NCBI GenBank assembly: GCA_902702965.1
Contig: CACRXP010000143.1
Location: 212,814 to 276,813 of the forward strand
DNA: 64,000 bases
From: Spirometra erinaceieuropaei
Lineage: Eukaryota > Platyhelminthes > Cestoda > Diphyllobothriidea > Diphyllobothriidae
Direction of reading: 5' to 3'
The translations under genes and the position numbers were made by a program. Below the pieces are notes generated by a model, which saw only the letters and a list, made by a program, of their open reading frames with translations, had not been told where the DNA came from and did not search any database. Positions 12,112 to 24,268 of this stretch are shown here, in pieces. Each line of letters begins with the position of its first letter. Positions within the stretch are counted from its first letter, which is position 1.

Positions 12112-12225
12112 TTGATCAGAAGAAGAAGCGATCGCTGGAACAATGTTCCAGCGATCACTTCTTCTTCTTCTTCTGATCAACTAGTTCCTGCAACTCGCAT
12201 TTTCGCTTGTATCGGCAAAGTGTTA
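12112..12225 (+). repeat. long hairpin joined to a PLE-type terminal tail
   Basis: Bases 12112-12142 and 12144-12180 form a near-perfect palindrome centred on GGAACAATGTTCC, with a GAAGAAG / CTTCTTC stem and TTGATCAG / CTGATCAA ends. The sequence on to 12225 (TAGTTCCTGCAACTCGCATT, then TTCGCTTGTATCGGC) matches the segment downstream of hammerhead copies A, B and E. So this appears to be two such tails fused head to head, without the ribozyme core. Confidence 0.65.
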
Positions 12226-12327
12226 ATTGTTTGCTAATTTCAATTTTAAAATTATGCATGTACAGAAACAAGGACGCCCGAAAAGTAATGTTTATAATTT
12301 TGAAGGCTGAAAGTAACTACTTGATGA

Positions 12328-13292
12328 TATATTGCGAGGGGCTACTCATGAAATGTCAACGGAAATTAGGAATATGTTTTTGTTTCAAAAAAATCAATAA
12401 AGTGGGGTTGCAAAACGTATCATTGTGCAGCAAAATTCTATGATAATTAAGTCACTTCAGGACGCCGGTTTTCTTGTAACTTCTTTTCCGCTGCATGCAA
12501 ATCTATACCCTGTAAAAGTGAATAAGTATTTTGCATGCATCTTTCTCATTGAACTTCGATACCCTTAACAATTCAATTATGCAAAACATGCATATAAATA
12601 TTTCTTGTTTTACATGTTCGTTAGACATGGACGTCCTCTTCCAAATTTTATATTCAGAGGCCTAGTGTTATACGGGTTTTTTAAGTTTCTAATTGGGAGG
12701 CATTTTAATACCGTGAAATGACCGTTCATAAAACGTCATGTCTCTGCATTTGCAATTTGGCTTACGACGTTATCAATGGGGCACAATCCACTGCTAAATT
12801 TTATGAATGCATATGGTCTTCTTTTATAACCGCAGAGAAATGTATGGCTTTAAGTACGCAAAAAAGTACGTTCTGAAGTTTAGAAATCCTGAATGCAAGT
12901 AAAACGGCTGGTTGGGAATCGAAATTATTCGAAAATTCGGAACGTTAATTAAACCGAATTAAACCTTATCCTGGAACATAAAATTGGATCAAGATGTCAT
13001 GTTTTACAGAATATTTAGAAAGAAATATCTTTTATGCACGCTTCCCACGAAATATTATTGAATATAAGGGTCATCGAAAATCAATGAAAGAAGTTCACGC
13101 TAATTAAATAATCATGTTTTTGCAGAGAGTGGTTTCGTACGCCGCTGCAAAGAGGTTCGCTCGAAAGCCGAATTATTCTCTAGTTATGCTGCAAGGTGAT
13201 TGATTTTACAACCCTACTTTATTACTCTTTTCAAAATGAAAACGCATTTTGTAATTTTGGTTGACGCTTCAGGAATTAGCCCACCTATTGTA
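12328..13292. mobile_element. fold-back DNA element, subfamily A, copy A3
   Basis: The left terminus GCTACTCATGAAATGTCAAC and the diverged right terminus TTAGCCCACCTATTGTA bracket ~965 bp of imperfectly complementary halves. The internal landmarks match A2. There is no coding sequence. Confidence 0.75.
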
Positions 13293-13370
13293 GTGCTTTC
13301 TTTGAGAAGCGATACAATTTTACAAATGCCATAAAAATTACGGCCGACGGATTGACTTTGTTGGTAAGTA

Positions 13371-14604
13371 CTGCGCTTTAATGGGCATAATTGTACGTGG
13401 CTGTTGGTCAGACTTCTGTAAACCGATAAACCATGTGGTTCTCTAAGCAAGGCCTCTGTGTTAGCAAGCATATTGTCACCGTATACATCGGAAAAAAATC
13501 AATATTCAATTGCGGAAAGCTGTTAAGTAAAGATACGAGAGTAGAATAACTCTCTTGTCGATGAAAAGTGCGGTCCGATGCGCAGCGGAGGTATTCTACT
13601 GACATTAATATACAAAAATGCCCAACTATATCGCAACGCCCATTTCCCTCCCGTTATTAACATTTTGTTTGATAATATTGCGTGGGCACCTGTCCTGCAC
13701 TGTAAAAACTTTCTTTGAGAAGACAGAACGGGCAAGCAACATGCAAAACTTTTGGGACATCCGAAAATTCTTACCTCAGTTTCTGTCATTAAGATTTTAG
13801 GAGAAAGATCACTGATTGTGGGACGACGTCTCCGCCCAACCCTCTAAGACTGGACGTTTAAGTTTTAACGGTGCGTTATTCACGAGGAGTCTTAAATAAT
13901 AAGAATATCATACGTGGGTGTTTAATAATGAAACGTCGAAGTTGATTTGTTCCCAGAACTTAAAGTGACACTGAAATCGAAAGCAAACAGTTCTGACAGA
14001 TAGGACGGCTTTTATAAAATTAACTTTAATTTATTTGAGGTGCGTTAACTGGTCGGATTACGGACATGTTTAGACTGCCTTGCCCTGTTGTCAGAATGAG
14101 ATTATGCGCGGTTGCCTGATGACGGGCAGTAAGCCGGAACGGGACGCTCCCTTCTGCCTATGATATCCCTAGTTTTATTCATAGGACATGCATGCGCGAA
14201 CGCCGCCTGTATTCCTTTAACTATGATTAATATTCCTGATTGCAGCCGACCTCACAACAGGTCAGCAGTTCAATTACAGAGCTTTGGACTTAGTAACCTT
14301 TGGTGACTAAAGAACGCGAATTTAAATTTTGCATTCCGCATTCCTGAGGTTAGATAAAACTGGCTGACGTTAAAAAATAAACTAGACATGTCCATGCGCG
14401 CCTATTTTGCTTTTATCTTTCCCCATCTGCATTTATTACACGTAGACCTATTACACTTGGACAAGTTTAAATGACACGCTCAACCTATGAATCCTCAACT
14501 GGTCTAAGACTACGTTATGCCACAGGACTTAAAGGATTGATTGTTACATGTGGACAAAAAACAAAGGTGGACGTCTTCTCCAACTCTTACAAAACGTTTT
14601 TAGG
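13371..14604 (+). repeat. tandem duplication unit 1 (~1.23 kb)
   Basis: This unit is followed directly by a second, diverged copy. Anchors include ACCGATAAACCATGTGGTTC (unit 2: ACCGATAAATCGTGTGGTTC) near the start and TGTCCATGCGCGCCTATTTT near the end, identical in both. Its first ~450 bp also belong to repeat family C. Short frames at 13.2-13.8 kb have no recognisable motif. Confidence 0.8.
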
Positions 14605-15740
14605 TTTTAGCACTGTGGTTATAATTGCACGTGCCTGCTGATCAGACTCCTATCAACCGATAAATCGTGTGGTTCTCCAGAAATGGCCTCTGTGTCAGCA
14701 AGCTGATATCCAAGGTATGCATCGAACAAAAATATTATTCAATTGCGGAAAGCTGTATAGTAAAAATAAGAGATTAAAATAACTTTCGTGTCAAAGATAA
14801 GTGCGCTCGAATGCGCAACAATCGACGGATATTAATATAGATAATTGTCCAACTATATCACATCGCCCATTTTCCCTTCCGTTAGAAACACTTTGTTTGA
14901 TAAAATTGCGTAGGCACATTTCCTTCACTGACAAATTTCTTTGAGGTGACTGAACTGGCAAACAAGATGCATAAATTTGGGACGTTCAAAAACTCTTAGC
15001 TTAGTTTTGTCTATAGGATTTTAGGAGATAGGTCACAGGTTGTAGGTTGACGCCTCCGTCAAACCCTTTTAGACAGGACGCTTAAGCTTTAGCAGTGTGC
15101 CATTCAAGAGGAGTCGTAGATTATACGACTATCACATATGGGTGTTTAATAATTAAACCAGCAGTTGATTTGTTCGCAGTAATTGAAATGACACTGAAAT
15201 TTAAAGCGAACCGTTCTGAGAGATGAGACTGATTTTTCAAAATTAACTTAATATTATTTGAGGTTCGTTAGCCGGTCGAGTTACGGACATGTTTATTTCC
15301 TCTCGAGAGGTCCCTAGTCTGAGTCACAGGACACAAATGCACAAACGCCACCTGTATTCCTTTAGGTCTAGTTAATATTTATGATCGCGGTTCAATTAAG
15401 GAGCGCATAACTTAGGAACGTTAAGTGAATAACAAACGCGAGTTCCATTTTTAGATTCCGAATTCCTGAGGTTAGATAAAACTGGCTGACCTTGGAAAGT
15501 AAACCAGACATGTCCATGCGCGCCTATTTTGCTTTTATTTTTCCCCATCTGCATTTATAACACGTAGACATATTACACTTGAACAAGTTCAAATGACACA
15601 CTTAGCTTGTGAACTTTCGAATAGCCTAAGACTACGTTTAGCCACAGGAATTAAAGGATGGATTGTTACATGCGGACAAAAAAGTTGGTGGATGCCTCTC
15701 CCAAATCCCATAAAAACATTTTAGTTTTAACATTGTATCA
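14605..15740 (+). repeat. tandem duplication unit 2 (~1.14 kb)
   Basis: This is a head-to-tail copy of the unit at 13371. It is shorter mainly because about 90 bp around 14.08-14.17 kb of unit 1 has no counterpart near 15.30 kb. The divergence (many scattered substitutions) makes an assembly artefact unlikely. Confidence 0.8.
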
Positions 15741-15954
15741 ATATAAATGTTCAAATTCCATTCATAAAACGTCGCACACAATTGCATGATCAAAGTTTGA
15801 TGTTTAATAATTAAACCTTGTGGCCCGGAGCGCGTTGTTGATCTTTAGTAGGCTTTCTGCCCACGCGAAGGGGTACAAGTTTATGAACCCTAGCACAAGC
15901 CCACGACTATTTTACGCACACAGCTTGTACACCCTAAGGATATGGGTGGCTACC

Positions 15955-16440
15955 TCGATAGAAAAGAAGTCGTCTATAAGATCCCATGCGACGCCTGCGA
16001 TGCCGTGCATTGTGGCCAAACGAGAGAATTTGCCTCTACACGCATCCACGAACATCAACTTGCAGTTAGGAGGCGAGAACAACGGTCTCAAATGGCCATG
16101 CACACCTTAGATACTGGGCACACTTTTGCATGGGACAAAACTCGCATCTGCGAAGTTTGCCCATCTAAAAAGGGCTGAGAGTTTCCTGAAGCCATGCACT
16201 CCGACGAGTCATGCATCAACAAGCCTATAGAGTTAGATGCCACGTACAAAAATCTCAGAGAAAAGTGGAAGAGACGAAAGACGATCAATACGGACTGACG
16301 CATACGACGGCAGCTTACTGGCTGAATCACCAAATGAGTATCGATTTTGTAGCACGTTTGAAATTTTAATTGTTTTCTGCACATCTACTCTAGTCTGACA
16401 ACCACAAGGGGAAACGACGTCAGACATTTACTCAATAAAG
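15955..16440 (+). mobile_element. Penelope-like element, GIY-YIG endonuclease end, decayed
   Basis: The frame beginning near 15960 reads VVYKIPCDACDAVHCGQTRE, which matches the PLE GIY-YIG core (V-V/Y, paired Cys, then Y/H-x-GQT). It continues with EHQLAVRRREQRSQMA and HTLDTGHTFAWD. After a stop near 16178, related sequence continues in a shifted frame with a final NKPIELDA-like segment typical of the domain C-terminus. An AATAAA at 16434-16439 could be its polyadenylation signal. The second tyrosine of the motif is replaced (VHCGQT), so the enzyme is probably inactive. Confidence 0.7.
16395..16421 (+). ncRNA. hammerhead-like degenerate motif in the 3' end of a PLE
   Basis: CTGACAA (consensus CUGANGA with one G-to-A change), a short C-C/G-G stem, GAAAC, a three-base loop and GTC follow one another. 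Stem III would be ACGACGT. However, TCTGAC and GTCAGA also pair perfectly with each other, giving a competing simple hairpin, so this may be coincidental. Its position in the 3' region of a PLE is where such ribozymes are known to occur. Confidence 0.3.
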
Positions 16441-19051
16441 CTTTCTCTCTTTCCCAAAGAACTATTTGATTTCAAATTATATTTCTTGGGATGCCTGCGT
16501 TCTAATTTATTAGCATTCAAACCTTTACAAACGCATTATAAACATGCTAGGTTTGGCGCTGGCGAGTCAAATTGTTCACTAGAGAGGCGCCAATGTACTT
16601 TAAATTTATCTGTATGATCTAGTTTTTAGATTTGAATGTTTTTCCAAAATAAAACAAAATTTCTGAACTGTCCTACTTATTTAATGCGGTGGGAAGCGTT
16701 CAACCAACCGCCTCAGAAAACTGTCGACGGCCTTATTGTCGAGCTGAATGCGATCTTTCCTGTGATAAATTTGACAAGCAGATGTGANNNNNNNNNNNNN
16801 NNNNNNNNNNNNNNNNNNNNNNNNNNNNCTTAGTTCTTAGTCGTGTCACAGGACAAATTAATATGGAGCACGCTACAGTTTGAAAGAAAATTGTTGTAAG
16901 GATAGGTTTTGTAACCTAACTGGATTCAGATTGAATAGGTAGCTAATATATTTGTTTTAGAGGGAATTGTTTGGTTTTATAAATCCACTGTTAATCAAAG
17001 GTCCCTTTTATGTGTTACGCCACCCTTAGACATGACCATATGCACCGAATTGTTACTGTTTGGCCATTTTAAGTGATAAGTTGCTTGACTCGCCGTAATC
17101 CTTTTGATTTGCATTTCATTTCGTTGTTGATTTTGTTTGCCGCAACTTAAGTTATTTCTATCGGAAGAGTAGTTGGACATTTTGTGCCGTATCGGCGCTC
17201 TCCATACTACGCGTCGTTTAAAGACCGCCGGCTGCGTTTTGGATTTACTTAGCCTCTGTCATACCACAAACGCTCTGCCTCTGAACGATTCCTCTTGACG
17301 ATCGCGTAGCTCTAACTTACTTATTTCTTAAAAGATACCTGCTTATAGTCCCATTCATAAACAATAATCAGTCAGTTGAATTTAGTTGAGAGGTGGGGTT
17401 GCACAATCCGCCACTGCAGACATAATTACCCGAAATAATGCAGAGACTTAATCGAACTTTGACCGCGGGAATGCTGGATAATCTAGCAATGTGAAAGTGG
17501 AAAGCCAGATTTCTGGAACAAAATGAAAATAACTAAAATTGAAGAGACTCGTCATAAAAGGAAACCCCGGAGTTTTTACTAGCCATCACCAGTTCCTGTC
17601 GTCAACATTGTTAGCCTAGACTAACCGAAATCACATCATTGGAGTAATTTTATGCACGCAAGTTTGATAAGTGTGCTATCTGTTGTCGCTTAGATGTTCT
17701 AAAACGCTAAAAAGCAGCTATTATGTGACTGTTGTTAAACAAACAATAAACGGGAGTAAATGGCTATTGACAATCAGAAACACCAATCAAAAAGCAATGA
17801 ATTTCCGAGGTATTAGTCCTGCATTTACGCATCGGGCACCATAAAAAAGGACAAAATGTTAAATTCTATAGTGTGAATAGACAGCCTAATCCACGAAATA
17901 ATATCACAGTCAGGATAAGGGGGATTGGCCCATGTTAAAATCATCATCATCATAATCATCATCTACATGGAGCATAATCACTGTGATCAGAACTCACGCG
18001 CAAGGGAACCCAGAATTTAGGCTGAATACCGAACCGGTGCTTTTAGGAGTTGCGCATTTTCCAAAGTTGCCGCAAATCTATGAGAACCACAAAAAACAAT
18101 GAACTCTATGATGTTGCTGTGCGTTTTCCGCAAGTAGATACATACACACCGAAGTTTCCTTTTAAAAAATAAATTCAGCAATGCAAGAGCCGTTGCTGTT
18201 TGCCGCTCGCCGAATAGCAGTTTTATATAAATCCACCAAGTTACATTCACCTTATAAGTAATTGAAATTTTGTCGGCTTCTTCCGTAATTTCGACCGTGT
18301 GTTATGCGTATTCGTCCAGGCAAATCCAAAACACTCCGCCTGTGTAAATTTGATTATCTCAGCTCTCGTTTTACGGCATAAGCAGCGGTCAAAATAACTG
18401 ATTGCCTTGAAATATGTTGTCAGGGACATGTTTATGGAAGAATACATGTGCTACTAAGATCTCTTAGGGTCCGTTTTCATAACCAAATCAGATATTGTGC
18501 AATTTCAGGTTAATAGCAGTAAACCTTTTAATCTCCATGATAATATTTTATCAGAGAAATTATAATCAGGCGCAGCTGACTGTTTAATCAGTTGGCAATG
18601 GCCAGATGTTTCACGCTGCGTCTCTACTGAAGAAATCGTACGGCTCACTGCGCTAGTTCATCACTGGACTCTCCCTTGCGGTTGGTCTCATAGGCTGCAT
18701 TTTGACCAATTAGAACGCAGACAATTCCAATTTGTCGTATCTTGTGGGCATTTTGTGATAAATGAGACGTTTTTTTAAATAGTCACAAAGCAACGCAAAC
18801 TGCTGCAATTTTATTGAAATGCAGCTTGTAAGCTCCTAATTACTCACTGATGGTATATGTTTCTCATTTTTTCCTTAACCGCTGATAACCAATTTTAGAC
18901 GCTGCTCCAAACCCCTTAGATGTGGTCTGTCACTTTTCCTTCAAGGCTCGAGTATCCCTTCTCATGAATACTGCAATACATCCATCTCTCTTCGGGCGAA
19001 AACAACGACATATTTCGCCGAATCGAATCACAAAATAAACAACTAAACCAA
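16441..19051. other. no gene recognised; contains assembly gap
   Basis: An N run at 16788-16828 marks an assembly gap. The rest is AT-rich, with a short CAT/ATC-rich run near 17940-17970 and unremarkable frames. Confidence 0.5.
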
Positions 19052-19321
19052 ATGAGAAGACTTTTTGGGATTTATTTTATAAACTTGCCGGCTATGCAAC
19101 TACTCATTGTGTACAAAACAATCGCCTTGGATTTATATCACACACGAGATTTACAGAATGAAACAAACATGCATAACTGTCAGACCTTTGATCAGGGTTT
19201 TTTTCAACCAAACAAGAAACCCTGCTTTGCTGGAAATGTGGAGACGGAAATTGTAGCACACGCTTCCGAAAGAGTGGAACTGCAATGCTTTATTTTCAAT
19301 GTTAATTTCTCAGTCACTCTG
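19052..19321 (+). CDS. Ig-superfamily gene, exon 1 (N-terminus and first half of Ig V domain)
   Basis: The frame runs from ATG at 19052, in an A-rich leader, to the donor CTG|GTAAGT at 19321/19322 in phase 0. Residues 1-21 are fairly hydrophobic (MRRLFGIYFINLPAMQLLIV), possibly a signal peptide. An alternative acceptor TTTACAG at 19150-19156 would instead place the signal peptide on an upstream exon. Residues ~58-90 form the A to C strands of an Ig domain: PCFAGNVETEIVAHASERVE, then LQC with the B-strand cysteine at 79, and a likely N-glycosylation site NFS at 86. The exon fits Dpr/DIP/lachesin-type cell-surface recognition proteins. The domain is split before the C-strand tryptophan, which is supplied by exon 2. 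Confidence 0.72.
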
Positions 19322-22300
19322 GTAAGTCTGAGTCGGACGAAGTATTCATCTTTCACAGGACAGAATATGTTCAGTGTAGTTTGCACCTCAGTTTTTTACT
19401 CAATCATTCTGTGCGTTTTACTTGCCTGTTTCTGCAAACCTTGCCGATCGTTCAACTAGCGGTTTGCAAATAATAGTCTCCTAAAGAGGCGCAACATTGT
19501 AAAATGGCAGCCGCGGAGAAAGTATAAATCGGGAATTTGCATATCTTTGACAGTAATCAAAAGGTGCTCATATGCTTCAGCAAAAAATACGTGAGATAAA
19601 ATTCCGTTATAATCGTGATTAAATAAACAACCGTAACTGGATAGTATCAATCATTTAACGCCAAAGCAGTGAACTAGTCCTCAATTTTAGGTTTCGATCC
19701 TAAGGTCCGCTGCCAGTAAAAAGACGCAAAGCGTTACAAGAAATTTGGCTGAGGGGGTGTCGGATTATCAAAAATTATTTATACTTATGACTGAATATCC
19801 ACGTTGTTCTCTACACCTTTGGCTTATACACCTGCGGTTTCGGCAAAACCAAGGTCATACTGTAAAAAGGGTTAGCCTAATGGATTTTTTGAAGTGTTTT
19901 ATTCTATGCACCAGACATTAGGCACTTTTTTTCCAGTGTGAAGGATGTTTTAATTTATTCTTCTTCCAGAAGTTGCTAAAGAACCTTTTTTGGAATTGTA
20001 CATTTAGAGATTTTAAAGTCCATTTATACCCCATTCGTTAATTTCTTATCAAAAATTCAATTGTTACATTTGCGATGAAAAGTTAAAGAAAATAAGAAGA
20101 AGATTTGGCGGTACAAAGATGCATAAACACGAATTTTGTCGCGTTTTAAATCAGCAAAAATCGATTTTCGTAGTTGTGCAAGATTATGAAGACATTTTAA
20201 ATTGCATTAGGTGACGGGAATAGTTAATACTTTAGAGGTGGTCCAGATTTATAACGTGGAAACATTGAGGATTTTTTTCACAATGTGTAGAATTCATGTG
20301 TCCTAAATGCATGGATGTTATAAGTAGACAATATCTTATGCGATAATGTGACATTCGCCTTTTAGATTCATCGTCATACTTAAGTTTTATGCCCACCAAT
20401 TTGCAAAACATTGAAACGTCGGCCTATGAGGGGCATTGTGAATGTCTTAGGCACTCTTTCCATGGACATGATTAAAAATACGTGCTTAAAAATTAGGGTA
20501 GAATTGGGAAGACGCTAACAGTGCATTCTGAAAAATCTATGATGCATTAACCTGTAAAATGCCTTAATTGATTGATTTCAGCCCCTTAATAGAGCCTTAA
20601 TTATCGCTCAAAGCCCTCAATTTCCAAAGTTATTCGATACAATTCTCAATGTTTTGCTAGACCCAGTCCATTCTAGATATAATGTTAATTCAAAAGAATA
20701 TTTATCTATTTCTGCAAATAAGTTTTGTAACTATTGTTATGCATCCCAAATGTAAATGTTTATTTTTTCGGAAACGTTAAATGAACCATAGGATAAATGG
20801 CAGGTTAAACGCGGATCTGTTGCTTATAATACTACTTGGAATACTTTTAACTCCTCAATGCACTGACATACGTTAAATGGACCGTAGTTTGTTCTATTAT
20901 TTTTCACTAGCTCAATCAAAATCGAATCAATTTGCGCGATAATATATGATATTTGGCAGCTAAATGTATTCTAACGAAGCAGTGTAAACAGTCGCACTAC
21001 GCAAACTGTCATAATATTTACCACAAAAGTCTAACGTATCCGTCGTGCTGTGTGCGAAAACGATAAATAAGGGGACATCTGTTGTGTGCTTACAATTTGC
21101 CTTTTGTAAAAGAGAATAGTTGACAATTGATACTTTCTGATTTTCAGGGCAGCTTTGGATGTTGCTTTGCCATTAACCACTGACCTTGTCTAAATGGCTG
21201 CGACTTGTTTAGCCCGAATTTTAAAACGCGCAAAGATGTATGCGCAGATGGCCGAAATTTAACAAATATAATTCTCCTAAATCTGAAAGCTTTTTAAACG
21301 TGGTCGCGACTTCAAAAATACCCTACTTGCTGCCGACTGCCTATTCGGTTAAAATGTTGCTGGAGGAGTTGGGTTTTACACTTAGAATCGAAAACGAAAT
21401 CTGTCAAAAGCAGACCCATTACAAATGGTGATATTAAAATTTCGGGATAGTTAGTGAACATATCCCAATAATATCAAGTTGCAAGCTTCATATTAAGCTT
21501 TGATATTGTTTATATACCCAATGTAAGGTGCTTTCAAAATATTTGAATTGATTATATTCACTTTTCCATATCCAAATGGGGTAACCAATAAACGTTGGCT
21601 TCGAACATACATAATTACAGCAAAGGAAATTACAATTTTGCTTATACATATTGAATCGACTAAATTATCTTGGTGTACATTGTGTGACCGATATCATGAA
21701 ATGTTTGTCAATGTTCTGGAATTCGTTTCTAATTAGGAATGATTGTTTAAGTGAGGTTGTTATACTGATTATCATGCAGCATTATCCTATACAATTTCTG
21801 ACTCACCAGAATGTCGGCCTTTGAATGCACTTCCTTTTCACCTCCTGTAGTAACTACACTCGGTAACAAATGACTACTTAAATAGCATGCATTTTTCTTA
21901 TTGATTTTCGATGGTCTTATAAAGTCTGATATATTTTATAGAATACATGCACAACAATATGCTTGCTTATGCTCATTTGACAGGAAATCACATTGTCTTT
22001 ATATTTTTGGCCCGAATTAAGCGTGTACTTAGGTATTAAAAAAGTATCCCATTTCCCGAATAATTTTCAGTCTGGTCTGCCATTGCATCAGCGTTTACCA
22101 ATTTCACTCTACAAGGCTCATGCTTTTCGCGTAAAGAAAATCAAATATTCCTCTATTAAGAAGAAACCACATAGAGTTCACGAACTTTTGCAATGCATCC
22201 GGGGTGTGTTGTACATTTAATGAGGAGTATTAATGAACGGACAGGTGCGGTCCTTCATGCATAGACATCGCACGGTCTTAAAAGTCGCATAAGTATAAAC

Positions 22301-22825
22301 CTTTTAGAAACCAAAATGTACACCTCCTTCAGGCATAAAATATAAAAAAATGTAACTTCCTTCCAAGTGAGCAAAATCAAGCATATTTTGTGCATATTTT
22401 TTATAAAATATATTTAAATTTATAAGACCATTAGAAATCAATAGGAAAAATGCATGCTACATAAATAGCTATTTGTTACCAAGGGTGGTTACCGCTGGAG
22501 GCCACATAGAAGTACATTCAAAAGCCGACATTCTGGTTAGTCAGAAATTTTATAGGATAATGCTGCATGGTAATCAGTATAACAACCCCAGTTAGATAAT
22601 CCTTCCTAATCAGAAACGCATTTCGGAATTTCGGCTAATATTTCATGAGATAGGTCATGCACGGTAAGTTATATATTCATTTGTAGGGATTCTTGAATTT
22701 GCAAGCAAATAACAGACGTTTTGTAAAATAAAGTTGAATGCTATCGCATTAAATAGCGTTTTGATTTATAATATGCGACTATTGCAAACACTAGCTCAAT
22801 GAAAATGTTGATTGTCCGTATTTAG
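19322..22825 (+). other. intron 1 of the Ig-superfamily gene (~3.5 kb)
   Basis: It starts GTAAGT and ends TATTTAG; both flanking exons are phase 0 here. It is AT-rich and hosts fold-back element B2 at 21676-22666. Frames such as 21240-21431 have no motif and are treated as chance. Confidence 0.65.
21676..22666. mobile_element. fold-back DNA element, subfamily B, copy B2
   Basis: The left end TACATTGTGTGACCGATATC and the right end, its inverse through TCATGAGATAGGTCATGC, enclose ~990 bp of complementary halves. It lies inside intron 1 of the Ig gene, so the transcript would carry a long hairpin. Confidence 0.8.
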
Positions 22826-23027
22826 ATTTCTTGGTGGAAGAACAATGATCTCCAGGAGCTTACACTGGGATTGGAGACACATGATCCCCGATTTAAGCTT
22901 TCCAGGCGTTTTATGGAAGACTGGAGCCTTGTTATCAGCGACGTGCGTCTTTCGGATTCAGGCTATTACTCGTGCCAAATCAATTTCGATGACATATTGG
23001 AAAAGGTTTTTAGGCTAAGCGTCAAAG
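22826..23027 (+). CDS. Ig-superfamily gene, exon 2 (second half of Ig V domain)
   Basis: The exon follows TATTTAG and ends at AAAG|GTGAAC. It has 202 bases, entering in phase 0 and leaving in phase 1. It begins ISWWKNNDLQELTLG, where the Trp (residue 93 of the joined protein) is the core Ig tryptophan. It continues with HDPRFKLS, a W-S-L-V-I strand and DSGYYSCQI, which holds the conserved Asp, Tyr and second cysteine (residues 134, 138 and 140). The spacing C79...W93...C140 and the D-x-R-F and L-T-x-G pattern are those of insect Dpr/DIP and lachesin V-type domains. It is the best-supported exon in the window. Confidence 0.85.
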
Positions 23028-24268
23028 GTGAACTTCAACATCCCACTCCTGCGCGACCATTAAACTTTAAACAAAAGTCTGTGTATTTATCATTTTATTG
23101 AAATGTTTCTTGTTTGCTGAAACGCCTTAAGGCGGACTCTCATCGTGGTATGATTTTTGAAGCGTGCGATAATATTATCTGATTTGACGCCAGAAGGCGT
23201 GTTAGTACACATAAGCGAAGGCTTGGACTGTCATTATAATTTGAAATAGAAATTGTATATGGAAACATTTATGCATTTTAACAGCTTTCAGTTGAATTCC
23301 TTTATGACTGAAATGACTTACTAGATCTCATTCCAATTTAAATTAGCCGTCCTGACTTGAGTTTGTCAAAGGCAAGCCTATGCACGCCAAACAATATTCC
23401 GAATACTGTTATGAGAATTTTTGCAACTTAAAAACAGTCCTGTAGATAGGAAGATACGTGGCCACAAACTAGGCGTTGATTTAAGTCCCATGCACAGGCT
23501 ATTATCCAAAGGTTGCGTTTTCGAATATTGGAACTTGCAGAGCATTTCAAGGCAAACTTTCCCCAAAACACCCACTTTATATTGACAAAATACTTTTTAT
23601 CAAAAAACAAGCACGAAATGTATAAAATAATGGCCAAATAGCATGTAAAGTTTTAAATCAAACTTATATGTATCACCTTGTTAAACGGTAGACTGTTATC
23701 CCTAAGTAAACTAGGTAAAGTGCACTGACATCTGATTCCATTACTTACCCATGTTTGTTAGAAAAACAAAATCCTAATCTTCCTGCTGACGGCCGTTTAT
23801 GGACAACAGGTCATTTCAACAAAACTCATGCGGAAAAAGCTGGTATGGTTTGTACTTCGTGCAATGACTTGGTTATTTCACGGAATTTCATTTTGTTTAG
23901 CCACGTGGGGTATTTTTTCATTGATGCTCGTCAGCTAAGAAAAGCCGACCGTTTCTTACATTCCACTACACACGATGTTACATCTTTATATCAAATTGTG
24001 AATTTTGGTCTCTTTGATTAACTTAAGGAACATCCTCGCCTGAAATACACTGATATTGCTACTGATACTAAATGGGTCAACACATCGGAGAATATATATA
24101 TGTGTATTCGATAAAACTTTTTGCAACCAGACAAAATGCATATCAGTAACAGTTTTTTCGGCAAAAGGGCGTCTACGATCCGTTGCCGCATTAATGTGCG
24201 GAAAATAAATATGTTTTAAACTTCTCTGACATTGTCCCTGTACTTTTAAGAGACTTTTGCGTTTTCAG
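23028..24268 (+). other. intron 2 of the Ig-superfamily gene, with possible cassette exon
   Basis: It starts GTGAAC and ends GCGTTTTCAG. An 81-base block, 23762-23842, after TTGTTAG and before G|GTATGG, is open in the right phase (1 to 1), so it could be an optional 27-codon exon (EKQNPNLPADGRLW and onward). Both splice sites are weak, and I do not include it in the main model. Confidence 0.55.

Noticed and set aside
13918..13935. GAAACGTC string resembling a hammerhead core
   Set aside because: There is no CUGANGA box or stem II at the expected distance upstream.
19204..19386. 60-codon minus frame opposite Ig exon 1
   Set aside because: It is a shadow of the + strand exon, which has the Ig signature and splice donor.
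20405..20425. GAAACGTCGG string
   Set aside because: The upstream sequence lacks a CUGANGA box and stem II.
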